This document shows positions 1 to 11,234 of a stretch of 64,000 bases of DNA, piece by piece. The position numbers and the translations under genes were made by a program. Source of the DNA: Desulfovibrio sp. MES5 (GTDB lineage Bacteria; Desulfobacterota; Desulfovibrionia; Desulfovibrionales; Desulfovibrionaceae); NCBI RefSeq assembly GCF_002237645.1, contig NZ_MJUZ01000006.1, forward strand, positions 1 through 64,000, given 5' to 3'. A model generated the notes under the pieces. The model did not search any database, was not told the DNA's origin, and saw only the letters and a program-made list of their open reading frames with translations. Numbering within the stretch: the first letter of the stretch is position 1; every line of letters begins with the position of its first letter.

Positions 1-21
1 GCTCTTCCGAGGCATTTCAAA

Positions 22-60
22 GGAAACGCTGATTTATTCCGTTTGGCGGCGTTGCTTCAC
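22..60. repeat. Copy of a dispersed intergenic repeat arm
   Basis: This 39-base stretch is the reverse complement of 48568-48606 with one mismatch, seen directly by comparison. At the second site it is one arm of a long imperfect palindrome. It lies just past the 3' end of the efflux operon. Bases 1-85 contain no other feature I can support. Confidence 0.75.
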
Positions 61-85
61 TCTCTGCATCTGCGTCTGCCTGCGC

Positions 86-3000
86 CTACGCCTTCTTGCT
101 TAAAACCCTCAATCTGCCCGCCACGGCCTCGCCGTAGCGTACGCGCCACCACCAGCGGCGCGCGCGCAGGCGGGCGCGGTCAAGGCACAGGTACACCACG
201 GGCGTGGTATAGAGCGTCAGAATCTGGCTCACCAGAAGGCCGCCCACAATGGTCACGCCAAGGGGCTGACGGATCTCGGCTCCGTCGCCCTGGCCCAGCA
301 TCAGAGGCACGGCCCCGAGGATAGCGGCTGCGGTGGTCATCATGATGGGCCGAAAGCGCAGCAGACATGCCTCATAGATGGCTTTGTCCGGGGGCAGATT
401 GCGGCTGCGCGAAGCCTCCAAGGCAAAGTCGATCATCATGATGGCGTTCTTTTTGACGATGCCGCACAGCAGCAACACGCCGATAAGGGCAATGACGCTG
501 AACTCCATCTTGAAGAGCATGAGCGCCAGCAAGGCCCCGCCCCCGGCTGAAGGCAGCGTGGACAAAATGGTCAGAGGATGGATGAGGCTTTCGTACAGCA
601 TGCCCAGAACGATATACAGCGCAGCCAGGGCCGCCAGAATAAGAATGACCTGATTGCCTGCCGTGTCGCTGAACATCTTGGCGGTACCCTGAAAGCTGCC
701 CACAATGGTGGAGGGCATGCCGATCTTGACCCGCGCCTCATCAATGGCCGTCTGCGCCTGAGAAAGCGCCGAACCCGGCGCAAGGTTGAAGGAAAGGGTC
801 ACAGCGGCGAACTGCCCCTGATGCGAGACGGAGAGCGGCGCAAAGGACGGAACCACATGGGCGACGCTCAATAGGGGAACCAATCCCTCTTTGCCCGGCA
901 GGTAGACCTTTTCAAGGGCTTCTTCGCTTTGCAGCCAGTCCGGCCCGTATTCCAGCACCACGCGGTACTGGTTCTTGTCGCGGTAAATGGTGGAGACCTG
1001 GCTTTGCCCAAAGGCAGTGCCCAGGGCCGAATCTACGTCCTTCATGGTCAGCCCGTGCCGTGCCAGGGCGTCGCGGTTGACTGTGACCGTCGTTTGCAGG
1101 CCGCGCTCTTCAATATCGCTGTCCACATCCTTGAAGAGCGGCAGTGACGCAAGCTCCCGCTGCATGCGGCGGCCCCAGGTGCGCAGATCATCCAGATTAT
1201 CGGCCTGAAGGGTGTACTGGTACTGTGAACGCGAACCGCGTCCGCCCATCATGATGTCCTGCGACGGCTGCAAAAAAATCTGCAAGCCGGGTTCGCCGGA
1301 AAGCTTGCCGCGCAGCCTGCCTATGACGGCCTGCGCGCTCACCTTGCGCTCAGCCAGGGGCTTGAGGGCGATAAAGACGCCACCGCCCGCGCGCCCGCCG
1401 GTAATATGGGCAGAAACCTGCTGCACCGCCGGGTCCGCGCGTATAATTTCCACAAGTTTGGCCAGCTTGACCTGCATGGCCTGAAAGGACGCGCTCTGGT
1501 CGGCACGGATGCCGCCCATGATGACGCCCGTGTCCTGCTCGGGAAAAAACCCCTTGGGCACGGTGATATACATCCATACATTGGCCGCCACCACGAGCAG
1601 CAGAACAAACATGGTCAGGCGCGTATGCCGCAGCACCACAGGCAGGCTTTTGGCGTAGCCCGCCTGCATGCCCGAAAGCACCCGGCCCCACGCGTCGCCC
1701 AGCCTGGCGAAGAATCTGCGCACAAGGCCGCAAAGACCGCCAGCGCACAACCGCTGCGCCTGGGCAGCGGCCCTGGCGTCGTGCGCGCTCTGGTTCATGG
1801 GCCGCAAAAGCTTGGCGCACATCATGGGCGTGGTGGTGAGTGAAACCACCATTGAAACAAGCACCGCCGTGGTCAGCACCACGGAAAATTCGCGGAACAG
1901 CCGCCCCACCACGCCGCCCATAAAAAGAATGGGCGCGAACACCGCCACCAGCGAAATAGAAATGGACACAACGGTAAAGCCCACTTCCCGTGCGCCGCGC
2001 AGGGCGGCCCGCAGTGGGGTTTCGCCAAGTTCCAGACGGCGAACGATGTTTTCAAGCACCACAATGGCGTCGTCCACCACAAAACCCGTGGAGACAGTGA
2101 GCGCCATGAGCGAAAGGTTGTCCAGACTGTAGCCGCAGAGGTACATGACCCCAAAGGTGGCAATGAGCGACACCGGCGCGGCCACCGCCGGAATACTGGT
2201 GGCGCGCCCGTTGCGCAGAAAAAGAAACGTCACCAGCACCACAAGAGCCATGGCCAGCACAAGGCTTTTTTCCACTTCATGCAGTGATGCGCGGATAGTC
2301 AGCGAGCGGTCCATGCGCAAATCAAGGTCGGCGCTCTCCGGCAGCCAGGAGCGCAACTGGGGCAGCATTTCTTTCACCCTGTCCACAGTCTCGATGATAT
2401 TGGCGCCGGGCGAGCGAAAAACGATAAGCAACACTGCAGGTCTGCCGTTGGAGACAGCCATGGCGCGCACGTCCTGCGCGCTGTCCACCACTTCCGCCAC
2501 ATCTGCGAGACGTATGACCCTGCCGCCGCTGCGGCCCACGATGAGGGGCTTGTACTCTTCCGCCTTGTGCAACTGGTCATTGGCGCTCACCAGCCAGTAG
2601 TTCGTCTCGCTTTCAATCTGCCCTTTGGGCAGATAGGCATTGGCTGAGGAGAGCGCCTTGCGCACGTCCGCCATGCTCAGGCCCAACCTGTTGAGGGCGT
2701 CGGGGATGACCTCCACACGCACCGCAGGCAGCGCGCCGCCGCCCACAATAACTTCACCCACGCCAGCAAGCTGGGATATTTTTTGCGCCAGCACCGTGGA
2801 AGCCGCATCGTACAGTTGCGAGCGGGTCAGCACGTCCGACGTGATGGACAGAATCATTATGGGAGCGCCCGCCGGGTTCACCTTACGGTAGGAGGGATTG
2901 GACGGCATGGTCGGCAGGGTGGAACTCGCCGCGTTGATAGCCGACTGCACGTCGCGGGCCGCGCCGTCGATATTGCGGTTGAGATCAAACTGCAAAATAA

Positions 3001-3373
3001 TCTGGGTGGCGCCAAGACTGCTGCTTGAGGTCATTTCCGTAACCCCTGCGATGCGCCCCAAAGCCCGCTCCAGCGGCGTGGCCACCGTGGCGGCCATGGT
3101 TTCCGCCCCTGCGCCGGGCATGTTGGCCCGCACCATAACCACGGGAAAATCCGTATCCGGCAGTGGGGCCACGGGCAAAAGCCCAAAGGCCACAATGCCC
3201 GCCAGGGTGATGGCTATGGTCAGAAGGGCCGTAGCCACGGGCCGCCGGATAAAGGGCGCGGAAATATTCAGGGGCAGCACCTGAGGGCCGAGCCGATGGC
3301 CGGGCTCCGGCTTTCTGCGCACACGGGGGGTATCCGGCCTGCCGCCTGTTCCGGCTTCCGGGGGGCGGTTCAT
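86..3373 (-). CDS. mdtC: RND multidrug efflux permease, MdtC-like
   Basis: Inner-membrane proton-driven exporter of the HAE1 RND family, 1095 aa, a normal length. After a basic N-terminal tail of about 35 residues the protein shows the usual first membrane segment (following [12 protein letters not shown]), two large periplasmic loops and a second helix bundle. The mid-protein [10 protein letters not shown] segment followed by GGIRADQS is what E. coli MdtC has at this position, and MdtB differs there. The start overlaps the stop of the MdtB-like gene by 4 bases, so the two are translationally coupled and probably form a mixed MdtB/MdtC trimer with the upstream adaptor. The ATG at 3373 gives a longer N-terminus than E. 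coli MdtC. No ATG exists nearer the first helix, so a non-ATG start is possible. No outer-membrane TolC gene is present in the window. Confidence 0.93.
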   Translation of the reverse strand: MNRPPEAGTGGRPDTPRVRRKPEPGHRLGPQVLPLNISAPFIRRPVATALLTIAITLAGIVAFGLLPVAPLPDTDFPVVMVRANMPGAGAETMAATVATPLERALGRIAGVTEMTSSSSLGATQIILQFDLNRNIDGAARDVQSAINAASSTLPTMPSNPSYRKVNPAGAPIMILSITSDVLTRSQLYDAASTVLAQKISQLAGVGEVIVGGGALPAVRVEVIPDALNRLGLSMADVRKALSSANAYLPKGQIESETNYWLVSANDQLHKAEEYKPLIVGRSGGRVIRLADVAEVVDSAQDVRAMAVSNGRPAVLLIVFRSPGANIIETVDRVKEMLPQLRSWLPESADLDLRMDRSLTIRASLHEVEKSLVLAMALVVLVTFLFLRNGRATSIPAVAAPVSLIATFGVMYLCGYSLDNLSLMALTVSTGFVVDDAIVVLENIVRRLELGETPLRAALRGAREVGFTVVSISISLVAVFAPILFMGGVVGRLFREFSVVLTTAVLVSMVVSLTTTPMMCAKLLRPMNQSAHDARAAAQAQRLCAGGLCGLVRRFFARLGDAWGRVLSGMQAGYAKSLPVVLRHTRLTMFVLLLVVAANVWMYITVPKGFFPEQDTGVIMGGIRADQSASFQAMQVKLAKLVEIIRADPAVQQVSAHITGGRAGGGVFIALKPLAERKVSAQAVIGRLRGKLSGEPGLQIFLQPSQDIMMGGRGSRSQYQYTLQADNLDDLRTWGRRMQRELASLPLFKDVDSDIEERGLQTTVTVNRDALARHGLTMKDVDSALGTAFGQSQVSTIYRDKNQYRVVLEYGPDWLQSEEALEKVYLPGKEGLVPLLSVAHVVPSFAPLSVSHQGQFAAVTLSFNLAPGSALSQAQTAIDEARVKIGMPSTIVGSFQGTAKMFSDTAGNQVILILAALAALYIVLGMLYESLIHPLTILSTLPSAGGGALLALMLFKMEFSVIALIGVLLLCGIVKKNAIMMIDFALEASRSRNLPPDKAIYEACLLRFRPIMMTTAAAILGAVPLMLGQGDGAEIRQPLGVTIVGGLLVSQILTLYTTPVVYLCLDRARLRARRWWWRVRYGEAVAGRLRVLSKKA

Positions 3374-6300
3374 GACCTGCCCTCTTCGGGCCGCGCGGGC
3401 GCGTTCATGCCTGAAATGTGGCCCGAGGTCTGGCCCCCGGCCCGGCTTGCGGATGCGGCGCCCGGTTCACCCGCGTCCTGGCCGCGCACACGGCGGCTTA
3501 AGCGGTCGAACCACAGATAGATCACTGGCGTCGTAAAAAGCGTCAGCATCTGGCTGACAATAAGGCCGCCCACCATAGTCACGCCCAGGGGACGCCGCAA
3601 CTCGGCGCCCATGCCCCAACCCACCATGAGGGGCAGCGCGCCCAAGAGGGCCGCCATGGTCGTCATGAGAATGGGCCGCAGGCGCAGCAGGCAGGCCTGA
3701 CGAATGGCGGCCAGCGGCTCTTTGCCCTCATTGCGTTCGGCGTCAAGGGCGAAGTCTATCATCATGATGGCGTTCTTTTTGACAATGCCTATGAGCAGGA
3801 TGATGCCGATAATGCCCACCACGCCCAGCTCCATGCCCCCCAGCATGAGGGCCAGCAAAGCCCCTACGCCTGCAGAAGGCAGGGTGGAAAGAATGGTCAC
3901 GGGGTGGATATAGCTTTCGTACAATACGCCCAGCACGATATACATGGTCACAATGGCCGCCAGAATGAGCCACACCTGATTATTTGTAGATGACACGAAG
4001 GCCTGGGTAGCCCCCTGAAACTGGATGCGTAACGAATCCGGCAATCGCAGACCCTCAAACGTGGAGTTGATGGTCTTTACAGCCGCGCCCAGTGAAGAAT
4101 CCTGTGCCACGTTGAAGGATATGGTCGCCACGGGAAACTGCCCCTGACGCGCTATGGAAAGCTGAGTGGGACGTTCCTCCACCGTGGCGATGCTGGTGAG
4201 GGGTACGGGCTTGCCGTCGCCGCCCTTGACGTAGATATTTTCAATGTCCTGCGGCCCCTGACGGAAGCGCGGAGCCACCTCAAGCACGACCTTGTATTGG
4301 TTGGTCTGGGTAAATATGGTGGAAATGAGGCGCTGGCCCAAAGCGTCGTACAGGGCGTTGTCGATATCAGACATGCTGATGCCGAGCCTTCCGGCCGCGT
4401 CACGGTTGATATTGAGCCAGGCCATGCGGCCAGGGTTCTGGTAGTCGCTGGTCACAAGCTCAAGCTGGGGCTGCTGGCGCAGGGCGTCCACCATCCGCCG
4501 CACCCAGGCGTCAAGCTGCGCCTTGTCCAGAGCTTCCACCGTAAGCTGATACTGGCTGCGGGACACGCGGTCCTCAATGGTCAGGTCCTGCACGGGTTGC
4601 AGATACAGCGTCATGCCAGGCAGGGCGGCGGCCTTGTTCATGATGCGCCGGGCTATGGCGGGCGCGCGGGCGTCACGGTCATCAAGCGGGCGCAGCTCTA
4701 TGCTCAGGCGCGAAGTGGCCATGGTCTGGTTGATGCCGTCCACTCCCACAAAAAACACCACGCTTTCCACTGCCGGGTCTTCAAGAATGACCTGGGCAAG
4801 CTCACGCTGTCGTGTGGCCATGGCCTTGAAGGACGTGTCCTGCGGGGCTTCGGCCACGCCCTGTATGACGCCCGTGTCCTGCACGGGAAAAAATCCCTTG
4901 GGCACCAGCACATACAGCAGCACGGTCAGCACCAGGGTGCCCACGGCCACGGCCAGGGTGAACTTTTGATGGGCCAGCACCCAGTCCAGCCTGCCCTCGT
5001 ACCACAGGAGCAGGCGGGCAAAAAAACGACCCTCGCTTTTCTGGCTTGCGTGGCGCTCCGGCCGCAGCATGACGGCGCAAAGCATGGGCGTCAGCGTCAG
5101 TGATATGGCCGCAGAAATAAGAATGGTCACGGCCAGCGTGACGGCGAATTCCCTGAACAGCCTGCCCACCACATCACCCATGAAGAGCAGGGGAATAAGC
5201 ACGGCCACCAGCGAAATGGTCAGGGATATGATGGTAAAGCCTATCTGCCCCGCGCCCGTAAGCGCTGCCTCACGCGGGCGCATGCCCTGCTCCAGATAGC
5301 GGGAAATGTTTTCAATGACCACGATGGCGTCGTCCACCACAAAACCTGTGGCGATAACAAGAGCCATGAGCGTGAGGTTGTTGAGCGAATACCCCGCAAG
5401 GTGCATGACGCCGAGCGATCCCACCAGAGACAGGGGCACTGCCAGAGCGGGAATGATGGTAGCCTGCGCGTTGCGCAAGAAAAGCCAGATGACCCAGATA
5501 ACCAGGGCCACGGCCAGCAGCAGTTCAAGCTGCACGTCATGCACTGTGGCGCGGATGGTGGTGGTGCGGTCCATAACCACGCGCACTTCCACATTGCCCG
5601 GCAGGGTCTGCTGCAGTACGGGCAAAAGCCGCGTCACGCTGTTGGCCACGCCGATGACGTTGGCCCCCGGCTGCCGCTGCACCGAAAGCACGATGGCCGG
5701 GCGAAAGCTCATGCCGTTGCCGGCGACGTAGGCCGCCAGACGTGCGTTCTCGGCCCCTTCCACCACATCGGCCACATCCTTGAGGCGCAGGGGAGCGCCG
5801 TCCTTGTAGCCTATGATGGCATTGGCGTATTCCTCCGCCGATGCAAGCTGGTCGTTGGCGTCGATGGTGCTGGCGCGCTCCTGCCCGTCAAAGCTGCCCT
5901 TGGCGTCATTGACGTTGGTCTTGGCTATGGCCGTGCGCACATCAGCGAGAGTAAGGCCAGCGTTGGCCAGCGCCCGGGGATTCATCTGCACGCGCACGGC
6001 GGGACGCTGCCCGCCCGAAAGCGTTACCAGTCCCACGCCGGGCAACTGCGAAATTTTCTGGGCCATGCGCGTGTCCACCAGGTCTTCCAGCCGGGTCAGG
6101 GGCATGGCGTCGCTGGTGACGGCGAGGGTAATGACGGGCGGGTCCGCCGGGTTGACCTTGTTGTATATGGGGGGCGTCGGCAGGTCGGAAGGCAGCAGGT
6201 TATTCGCCGCGTTGATGGCGGCCTGCACTTCCTGCTCCGCCACGTCCAGAGCCATAGCAAGGTCGAATTGCAGGGTAATGACCGAAGCTCCGGCAGACGA

Positions 6301-6549
6301 GAGCGAACTCATCTGCACAAGGCCCGACATGGTGCCGAACTGGCGCTCCAGCGGGGCCGTCACCACGGAGGCTATGACGTCGGGCGAAGCGCCGGGGTAC
6401 AGCGTCTGCACCTGGATGGTGGGATAGTCTATCTGCGGCAGCGCCGCCACCGGCAGGTAACGGTAGCCCAGAAGGCCAGACAGCAGCAGGGCCACCATGA
6501 GCAGGGACGTGGCTATGGGCCGGAGAATGAAGATGCGCGAAAGATTCAT
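3370..6549 (-). CDS. mdtB: RND multidrug efflux permease, MdtB-like
   Basis: Inner-membrane RND transporter, 1059 aa, starting [18 protein letters not shown] as MdtB/AcrB proteins do. The central [13 protein letters not shown], the VGVDGINQ stretch and [18 protein letters not shown] closely match the corresponding E. coli MdtB segments, which separates it from the MdtC-like partner downstream. In E. coli MdtB and MdtC assemble as a 2:1 heterotrimer exporting bile salts, novobiocin and other amphipaths; the same role here is inferred. It sits 41 bases after the adaptor gene and overlaps the next permease gene. The C-terminal tail is rich in Ala, Gly and Arg and is probably cytoplasmic. Confidence 0.94.
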   Translation of the reverse strand: MNLSRIFILRPIATSLLMVALLLSGLLGYRYLPVAALPQIDYPTIQVQTLYPGASPDVIASVVTAPLERQFGTMSGLVQMSSLSSAGASVITLQFDLAMALDVAEQEVQAAINAANNLLPSDLPTPPIYNKVNPADPPVITLAVTSDAMPLTRLEDLVDTRMAQKISQLPGVGLVTLSGGQRPAVRVQMNPRALANAGLTLADVRTAIAKTNVNDAKGSFDGQERASTIDANDQLASAEEYANAIIGYKDGAPLRLKDVADVVEGAENARLAAYVAGNGMSFRPAIVLSVQRQPGANVIGVANSVTRLLPVLQQTLPGNVEVRVVMDRTTTIRATVHDVQLELLLAVALVIWVIWLFLRNAQATIIPALAVPLSLVGSLGVMHLAGYSLNNLTLMALVIATGFVVDDAIVVIENISRYLEQGMRPREAALTGAGQIGFTIISLTISLVAVLIPLLFMGDVVGRLFREFAVTLAVTILISAAISLTLTPMLCAVMLRPERHASQKSEGRFFARLLLWYEGRLDWVLAHQKFTLAVAVGTLVLTVLLYVLVPKGFFPVQDTGVIQGVAEAPQDTSFKAMATRQRELAQVILEDPAVESVVFFVGVDGINQTMATSRLSIELRPLDDRDARAPAIARRIMNKAAALPGMTLYLQPVQDLTIEDRVSRSQYQLTVEALDKAQLDAWVRRMVDALRQQPQLELVTSDYQNPGRMAWLNINRDAAGRLGISMSDIDNALYDALGQRLISTIFTQTNQYKVVLEVAPRFRQGPQDIENIYVKGGDGKPVPLTSIATVEERPTQLSIARQGQFPVATISFNVAQDSSLGAAVKTINSTFEGLRLPDSLRIQFQGATQAFVSSTNNQVWLILAAIVTMYIVLGVLYESYIHPVTILSTLPSAGVGALLALMLGGMELGVVGIIGIILLIGIVKKNAIMMIDFALDAERNEGKEPLAAIRQACLLRLRPILMTTMAALLGALPLMVGWGMGAELRRPLGVTMVGGLIVSQMLTLFTTPVIYLWFDRLSRRVRGQDAGEPGAASASRAGGQTSGHISGMNAPARPEEGRS

Positions 6550-6590
6550 GGCGGCATTGTCCTGTACGGCAAAAGCGGCGCTCCGCGTTT

Positions 6591-7916
6591 TTACGGAGCC
6601 TGCCCGGCTTCGGGCGGCGGCGTGCTGCCGGTGGGCGCGTTCCCCTGCGCCTGCGGGGTATTTTGGGCGGCGTTTTGGGCCGCGCCGGAGTCTTCAGCGA
6701 CGGTTCCGTCCACGGACTCCGCCCTGGGCGTTTCCACTGTGGCCGTCACACGCACGGCAGTGCCGTCCCGCAGGCGGTCCAGACCGTCCACCACCACTCT
6801 TTCGCCAGGTTCCAGACCCTTGTCGATGACAGTCAGGCCGCCGGAGCTGACGCCGGGCGTCACTACCTGCAGTTGCGCCTCATCCTGCCCTTTTTCACCC
6901 TGGCGAACCACATACACGTAGGCCCCGCGAGTGCCCAACTGCACGGCAGAGGCTGGCACGGTGACGGCTCCCGGCAGGATGCGCACAAGCAGACGCGCAT
7001 TGACGAACTGGTTGGGGTAAAGAGCGCCGTCCTTGTTGGCAAAGCTGGCCTTGAGGCGCACCGTGCCTGTGGCGCTGTCTATCTGGTTGTCCAGCGAAAG
7101 AAGCTGCCCCACGGCCAAAAGACGCTTCTGCTCCCTGTCCCATGCCTGAACGAGCAGCGGCGGGGAACCGGGCAAGCTCTCATTGTGGCGCAGGGCCTGC
7201 ACCACCAGCGGCACCTGGCTTTCAGGAAGGGTAAAAATGACGTCACATGGGCTGATCTCAGTGATGCGCACAAGACCGTTGGCGTCAGAAGCCTTGATCA
7301 TGTTGCCTTCGTCCACATTGCGCAGACCGAGCCGCCCGCTGATGGGGGCGGTAACGCGGCTGTATTCCAGTTGCAGGCGGGCCGAATCCACAGCGGCCTG
7401 ATCGGCCCGCACAACGCCCTCAAACTGCCTCACCAGGGCGCGCTGCGTTTCATACTGCTGCGCCGCTATGTAGTTGCCCTGGGCAAGTTTGGCGTACCGG
7501 GCAAGATCGTTGCGGGCATTTTCAAGCTGGGCCTTGTCTTTGGCAAGATTGCCCAGGGCCTGATCCAGGCTGGCCTGAAAGGGGCGCGGGTCTATCTCCG
7601 CCAGCAGGTCCCCGGCTTTCACGCGCTGGCCTTCGGCAAAGTGCAGGCGCAGCAGTTGACCGTCAACCCGGCTGGTCACAAGCACGTCGCCAGACGGCAG
7701 CACCGTGCCAAGACCGTTAAGAAAATGCGGCACATTCTGGGCCAGGGACGTGGCCACGCGCACTGGCGGAGCATCCATGCTCATGCCGGGGCGGCCGCCT
7801 CCCTTGCCCAGCAGCTTCCAGCCCGCCACCACGGCCAGCAGAACCAGAACCACCGCCACCAGCTTACGGCGGCCCGAAAATATGCCGCGAACAGGGCTGA
7901 TCTGAGAACCTGACAT
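6591..7916 (-). CDS. mdtA: Efflux periplasmic adaptor (membrane fusion protein), MdtA-like
   Basis: 441 aa. One N-terminal membrane anchor (about residues 17-35, without a lipobox) is followed by a biotinyl-lipoyl half-domain ([20 protein letters not shown]), a helical hairpin around residues 100-165, the second lipoyl half ([19 protein letters not shown]), a beta-barrel domain and a membrane-proximal domain ending in a Pro/Gly/Ala-rich tail. The protein links the RND trimer to an outer-membrane channel. Its start codon overlaps the stop of the sensor kinase gene by one base, so pump and regulator are expected on one transcript. It is placed first in the mdtABC-type gene order, which supports the symbol. 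Confidence 0.92.
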   Translation of the reverse strand: MSGSQISPVRGIFSGRRKLVAVVLVLLAVVAGWKLLGKGGGRPGMSMDAPPVRVATSLAQNVPHFLNGLGTVLPSGDVLVTSRVDGQLLRLHFAEGQRVKAGDLLAEIDPRPFQASLDQALGNLAKDKAQLENARNDLARYAKLAQGNYIAAQQYETQRALVRQFEGVVRADQAAVDSARLQLEYSRVTAPISGRLGLRNVDEGNMIKASDANGLVRITEISPCDVIFTLPESQVPLVVQALRHNESLPGSPPLLVQAWDREQKRLLAVGQLLSLDNQIDSATGTVRLKASFANKDGALYPNQFVNARLLVRILPGAVTVPASAVQLGTRGAYVYVVRQGEKGQDEAQLQVVTPGVSSGGLTVIDKGLEPGERVVVDGLDRLRDGTAVRVTATVETPRAESVDGTVAEDSGAAQNAAQNTPQAQGNAPTGSTPPPEAGQAP

Positions 7917-9568
7917 TACACGTTTTCTCCTTGGGCTGCCGGAGGAAAAATAAGGCGAAACACCGTTATCTCTTCCGCTCCGGTATCGGCGGAGGGCAGC
8001 AGTTCAAGCAACCAGCCGAGGCGTTCGCAGGCGCGCTGGGCCAAAGAAAGCCCCAGCCCGTACCCTGCGCCATCCCCGTCGGCGTTGTGGTCAGTGGCAG
8101 CGCGACGGCGCACGCCGCGCGCAAAAATATCGACATCGCATGGTGTCCGGCCTTTGTTGCCCACCAGCATCCTGCCGGATTCCAGAAGCACAAAAGCGCG
8201 CTCATTTTCTGTGTACTTGCAGGCATTGTCCAGCAAATTCTTGAAAATGATTATCGCCAGTTCCCTCTGGGCGCGCGCTGGCGCGTTGGCGGGTATGGCC
8301 GTGGCCAGAGCGACCGTGGGGGGCGCGAAAAGACGCGGTCGTGCCGACGCCTCGCGGGGCTGCTCCGGCGCTGACGAACCGCCGCCTTGCGGCTCAGGCC
8401 AATATCCGCTGCGCAGCATCAGCTCCACCATGTCGGGCAAACAGCCTGCCGCGCAGGCATCGCCCGATGCGCCAGCCACTTCCGTCACGCGCGCCAGCCC
8501 TTCGCGCTCCATTTCGCCTATGACTTCCCGCAGCAAGGCGGCGCAGTCCAAAACCTGAAACTGTATTTCCTCAGGGCGGCGGGCCAGCAACAGCAGCGTG
8601 CGCACCGTATCGCTCATGCGGCCTGTGGTGCGCAGAAGCCTGCTGACCACGGGAGCCAGATCCTCACCCTGCTGCAGGCGTCCCAGGCGCATCTCCAGCA
8701 CTTCAAGCCCGCCCTGCATGACCGTGAGCGGCGTGCGCAGCTCGTGACTCACATCACCGGTAAAATGGCTCTCACGCTGTACAAAACGCCAAAGCGCCTC
8801 CTCGCGGGCGGCAATGGCGCGGGCCAGCACGCCGATCTCGTCATCCATATCTGTCATGGGAATGTCGGCGGGCGCGGCGAGCACGGTCATGGCCCGGCCG
8901 GCAGGCGGATCACCCCGCATTCCGGATTCCGGGCCGCGCGCGGCTGCGGAGCCGACGGCCATACGGCCCATCCCCGCAGCGGGACGCCCCTCCACCGCCA
9001 GGGTAAGCCGCCGCAGGGGATCGGTAAGACGGCGGCTCAAAACCACGGCCAGAAGCACCGCCACAGCCAGCCCGGCCAGCGCGCAGAGCAGCAGAATGCC
9101 GTTGAGACGGTCCTTGAGCGCCTGAAAGCCGCCTGTGCCGCCCCGGAGCATGTACTCCACGCCGTCGCGGCGCTCTATGAGAACAAATTCGGCATCATTT
9201 TCCACAAAGTGCAGGCCGTCGGGCAGGTCGCGCCACTGCGGCGTCACCTGTTTGCCCACCAGAAACGTCCAGTGCATGGCCGTAGCCAGGTCTTCGCCGT
9301 AATACAGCTGGTCGCGCCCGCTGTCTTCAGCCTCCCAGGCGCGCTTTTCTGCCTCGATGAGGGTTTCCATCACCGGGCGGGCATGCCAGCCCACCAGGTA
9401 GGTGCCCAGATAGTCAAAGGAAAGATGCCCCACGATACTGAGGGCCGTTCCCATGCCCAGGGCCAGAAAAACGAAAGCCACCAGAATCCGGCGCGCAAAA
9501 ATGGTGCGGCTTCGGGCTGGCGGCCTGGTGCGGGAAGAAACAGGCGAAGGGGACGCAGCGGGAGCCAT
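7916..9568 (-). CDS. Two-component sensor histidine kinase
   Basis: 550 aa membrane kinase. A first membrane segment (about residues 27-48), a periplasmic domain of about 100 residues, a second membrane segment (LLLCALAGLAVAVLLAVVLS) and a HAMP-like linker are followed by the phosphoacceptor H-box [20 protein letters not shown]. The ATPase domain has the N-box NLLDNACKYT and the G-box GYGLGLSLAQRAC. Two low-complexity stretches rich in Ala, Pro and Gly interrupt the linker and the ATPase domain. The gene overlaps the response regulator stop and the adaptor start by one base each. It resembles QseC/BaeS-class kinases placed with efflux genes; the signal sensed is unknown. The paired regulator is immediately upstream. 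Confidence 0.9.
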   Translation of the reverse strand: MAPAASPSPVSSRTRPPARSRTIFARRILVAFVFLALGMGTALSIVGHLSFDYLGTYLVGWHARPVMETLIEAEKRAWEAEDSGRDQLYYGEDLATAMHWTFLVGKQVTPQWRDLPDGLHFVENDAEFVLIERRDGVEYMLRGGTGGFQALKDRLNGILLLCALAGLAVAVLLAVVLSRRLTDPLRRLTLAVEGRPAAGMGRMAVGSAAARGPESGMRGDPPAGRAMTVLAAPADIPMTDMDDEIGVLARAIAAREEALWRFVQRESHFTGDVSHELRTPLTVMQGGLEVLEMRLGRLQQGEDLAPVVSRLLRTTGRMSDTVRTLLLLARRPEEIQFQVLDCAALLREVIGEMEREGLARVTEVAGASGDACAAGCLPDMVELMLRSGYWPEPQGGGSSAPEQPREASARPRLFAPPTVALATAIPANAPARAQRELAIIIFKNLLDNACKYTENERAFVLLESGRMLVGNKGRTPCDVDIFARGVRRRAATDHNADGDGAGYGLGLSLAQRACERLGWLLELLPSADTGAEEITVFRLIFPPAAQGENV

Positions 9569-10401
9569 CAGTCCACATCCTTGTCAGTACAGGCGTTGGC
9601 CAGGCTGGACGGATCAACCGAACGAGACGGGCCAGCCGGGTGAGGCGGACAGGACGGGCCAGATGAAGCCTCATTTTCCGCAGGATCGGCCGCGCCGCCG
9701 TCGGCGGGATCGGGACTCAGGCGGTAGCCCACGTGCGGCACCGTATGCAGCAGGGGCAGGCCAAAGGGTTTGTCCAGCTCGCGCCGCAATTCATGAATAT
9801 GGGTGCGCAGCGCGCTGCCTTCCGGCGGTTCGTCGCCCCACAGCAGCTGTTCCAGATGCTGACGGCGCACAAGCCCCGGAGCAGCGCGCAGCAGTTCCTT
9901 GAGAATACGGAATCCCGTGGGGCTCAGACGCAGCCGCCGCCCCTGACGCTCGGCCCAATGCTCCTCATCGTTCAGCGTGAGGTCGGCGCAGGTCCACAGT
10001 CCGCCCTTGTCCATTCCCGTGACGCTCTGCATGCGGCCCCGCCGCAGCAAGGCCCGGATGCGCGCCTCCAGTTCCCTGAAGGCAAAAGGCTTGACCAGAT
10101 AGTCGTCAGCACCGGCCTCAAGCCCAGTCACCCTGTCGGCCACGGCATCACGCGCCGTAAGCATGATGACGGGCGTGACGCATTTGTGCTCCTGCCGCAG
10201 ACGGCGGCACAGACTCACGCCGTCCAGCCCCGGCAGCATGACGTCCAGCACGATGCAGTCAAAATCTTGCTCAAGGGCCATCTGAAGCCCGGCCTTGCCG
10301 TTGCGGGCACAGTCCAGAACATAGCCCATAGGCTCAAGAAAGGCGTAGAGATTGGCGAGGATGTCCTCGTTATCTTCCACAAGCAGAAGAGAGCGCGGCA
10401 T
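9568..10401 (-). CDS. OmpR-family DNA-binding response regulator
   Basis: 277 aa. The receiver domain (residues 1-120) contains the acidic pair in LLVEDNED, the phosphoacceptor aspartate in CIVLDVMLPGLDG, the conserved Thr in MLTARD and the Lys in YLVKPFAFRE. A winged-helix domain follows (RLSPTGFRILKELL and LRTHIHELRRELD). The last 50 residues are an unusual Pro/Ser/Ala/Asp-rich extension not normal for OmpR proteins. It follows the YgiW-like gene by 3 bases and overlaps the kinase gene, matching the E. coli ygiW-qseB-qseC order. It probably controls this operon. Confidence 0.92.
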   Translation of the reverse strand: MPRSLLLVEDNEDILANLYAFLEPMGYVLDCARNGKAGLQMALEQDFDCIVLDVMLPGLDGVSLCRRLRQEHKCVTPVIMLTARDAVADRVTGLEAGADDYLVKPFAFRELEARIRALLRRGRMQSVTGMDKGGLWTCADLTLNDEEHWAERQGRRLRLSPTGFRILKELLRAAPGLVRRQHLEQLLWGDEPPEGSALRTHIHELRRELDKPFGLPLLHTVPHVGYRLSPDPADGGAADPAENEASSGPSCPPHPAGPSRSVDPSSLANACTDKDVD

Positions 10402-10404
10402 GGA

Positions 10405-10809
10405 TTACCGTCCCGGCGAATCGTGTGCGTCCACAGTGCCGATGATTGCCAGTGCGTCCACCTGAACCTCATTGGGGCGCTTGCGGTTCCAGTCTATATG
10501 GCCGAGCAGGCGCACCTTGTCGTGCGGCGTCACCGTAAGGTGTCCGAACACCTCATTCTTGATTTCCACAATGATCTTGCCGCTGTGGTCCTCAAACAGG
10601 TAGCGATTTTTACGGCGGGGCAGCTTTTCAACAATATGCCCTTCAAGCACGCAGGGCGCATCGTCCTGCGCGCCAAGCACATCAGCGGCGCGGGTAACGG
10701 TGGCCGCCACGCCGGGGCCTTCAAAGCCCGAAGCCCACACAGTTCCGCCAGAAAAGGCCCCCCCGGCGAAACCTATGGTCAGGGCCAGCAGCACTGCCAA
10801 CACTCGCAT
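10405..10809 (-). CDS. Periplasmic OB-fold (YgiW/YdeI, BOF-type) protein
   Basis: 134 aa with a signal peptide (MRVLAVLLALTIGFAGGAFSG). The mature part is one OB-fold domain recognised by the family pattern: LEGHIVEKLPRRKNRYLFED, SGKIIVEI, and VRLLGHIDWNRK. E. coli YgiW and YdeI proteins of this kind are periplasmic and linked to stress and antimicrobial-peptide tolerance. The ATG at 10809 is chosen over 10860 because GGAG lies about 9 bases before it and the signal peptide then starts cleanly. It is the second of two tandem paralogues directly upstream of the response regulator, as ygiW is before qseBC. Confidence 0.85.
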   Translation of the reverse strand: MRVLAVLLALTIGFAGGAFSGGTVWASGFEGPGVAATVTRAADVLGAQDDAPCVLEGHIVEKLPRRKNRYLFEDHSGKIIVEIKNEVFGHLTVTPHDKVRLLGHIDWNRKRPNEVQVDALAIIGTVDAHDSPGR

Positions 10810-10862
10810 AAACATTCTCCATACATGGCGTGGCCGGATGCAAACCCGGCCACGCAGCACGA

Positions 10863-11234
10863 TCAGTTCAGGATTTCCAGAACCTGGACATCGACCTTGA
10901 CGGGTTCCATCAGGTCCTTGTCCAGCTTTCCGGAGAGCTTCACGGTTTTTTCAGGAGTGACAGTGCGGCCAGCAAAGACCTCTGTGTCGATATCCACGAT
11001 TATTTCACCCGTGGCATCCCTGAAGATGTATTTATCATCACTGCCAGCCTTGCGGCCGACAATCTTTCCGGTAAGCAGCACCGGGGCATCGTCTTTGCCC
11101 TCCAGCGCCTGCTTGACTGAAGTTATTTCAACGCCCACCGTGGGGCCCTTGAAGCCTCCAGCGCCAGGGCCCTCAAAGGCTGCGTGGGCCGGTACGGCCA
11201 GAAGGAGCAACATCAATAAAAGTGCTATACGCAT
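10863..11234 (-). CDS. Periplasmic OB-fold (YgiW/YdeI, BOF-type) protein
   Basis: 123 aa. A signal peptide (MRIALLLMLLLLAVPAHA) is followed by an OB-fold with the family features VLLTGKIVGRKAGSDDKYIF, GEIIVDIDTEVF and VKLSGKLDKD. It is a diverged paralogue of the next gene downstream (10405-10809) and of 11860-12303. It is the first gene of the minus-strand block that continues through the two-component system into the efflux pump. The operon promoter should lie in 11235-11320, but I could not pick out a clear -35/-10 pair. Confidence 0.87.
   Translation of the reverse strand: MRIALLLMLLLLAVPAHAAFEGPGAGGFKGPTVGVEITSVKQALEGKDDAPVLLTGKIVGRKAGSDDKYIFRDATGEIIVDIDTEVFAGRTVTPEKTVKLSGKLDKDLMEPVKVDVQVLEILN

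Noticed and set aside
4297-5103. Long plus-strand frames opposite mdtB and mdtC
   Set aside because: They are reverse-strand shadows of GC-rich codons and have His/Gln-rich compositions typical of antisense frames.
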